From Juglans regia (taxonomy: Eukaryota > Streptophyta > Magnoliopsida > Fagales > Juglandaceae): a stretch of 64,000 nt of DNA. The notes under the pieces were generated by a model. That model was not told the origin of the DNA, did no database searches, and saw nothing but the letters and a program-made list of their open reading frames with translations. Positions 63,779-64,000 of this stretch are shown here, piece by piece. Each line of letters begins with the position of its first letter. Position 1 is the stretch's first letter. The translations under genes were made by a program, and so were the position numbers. The stretch covers positions 29,423,044 through 29,487,043 of the forward strand of contig NC_049911.1 of assembly GCF_001411555.2 (NCBI RefSeq), read 5' to 3'.

Positions 63779-64000
63779 GATGGTGATCATGTGCTAATTT
63801 ATCAAAAATTGTTGTTGTTGTTGCAATTTTTATTCCTGCTATTGGTGGTATTAAAACTATCAATTAATAAAGGGTACGTACTAATGATAATATTATTGCT
63901 ATTAATTAATAAAGGGTACTATTAATTGTGCAATTAATTAGATCAGCAAAATACACATGCATGCTACACCTATCCCGTAGTACTGATAATATATAAGAAA
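63317..64000 (+). other. Intron of the bHLH gene running off the window
   Basis: After the donor GTATTT at 63317 no acceptor joined to the expected continuation is seen. The stretch includes GT and TA microsatellites (about 63725-63778) and a direct repeat of AATTAATAAAGGGTAC (about 63861 and 63903). Confidence 0.6.

Noticed and set aside
1..64000. CRISPR arrays, tRNA or rRNA genes, integrated virus
   Set aside because: No regularly spaced repeats, no cloverleaf or rRNA sequence I could recognise, and no viral protein frames were seen. A tRNA search program could still find something missed by eye.

Overview
The window is nuclear DNA of a dicotyledonous plant. The genes have many short exons with GT-AG introns, the spaces between them are AT-rich, there are many TA/GA microsatellites, and transposon families are typical of plants. 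Gene sequences and the repeat families recalled from memory suggest a woody rosid, possibly Fagales (walnut/hickory type), but that placement is inference. No bacterial, organellar or viral segment was recognised.

Left part (1-8.6 kb): an AT-rich gene-free stretch, a broken piece of an eIF5-mimic/BZW-type gene (4.17-4.60 kb, minus), and a complete two-exon group C MAP kinase on the minus strand (8292-5708). Next (10.08-19.63 kb): the 13-exon gene for the mu subunit of the AP-4 adaptor complex on the plus strand. It lies head-to-head with the kinase. Its second intron has been enlarged to 4.9 kb by a decayed LINE, which itself carries two nested insertions: a short poly-A element flanked by a 13-bp duplication, and a Tourist/Harbinger-like MITE flanked by TTA.

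Middle (22.27-24.82 kb): a two-exon BAHD acyltransferase. From 24.8 to 36.4 kb I see no gene, only repeats (a second copy of the same MITE, a 275-bp tandem duplication, foldback repeats). At 36.47-39.87 kb is an anamorsin/DRE2 gene of the cytosolic Fe-S assembly machinery whose first coding exon supplies only the ATG. At 40.84-44.90 kb is a cyclin-T-like gene.

Right part (44.9-64 kb): a repeat-rich spacer with a 162-bp tandem duplication, a probable Helitron (47504-49724), two hAT-like non-autonomous elements with perfect 8-bp target duplications and subterminal CCGG arrays (50348-51056 and 57836-58873), and two LTR-like remnants. It is followed by a bHLH110-type transcription factor (60641 onward, plus), which runs out of the window before its last exon(s).

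The six genes are unrelated housekeeping or regulatory genes and do not form a pathway cluster. From memory, the order acyltransferase - cyclin T - bHLH110 resembles Arabidopsis At1g27620-At1g27630-At1g27660, with DRE2 and much transposon DNA in between. I found no convincing new multi-gene system. The most informative material is the nested transposon record and a few gene-structure oddities: a GC-AG intron in AP4M and a start-codon-only exon in DRE2.
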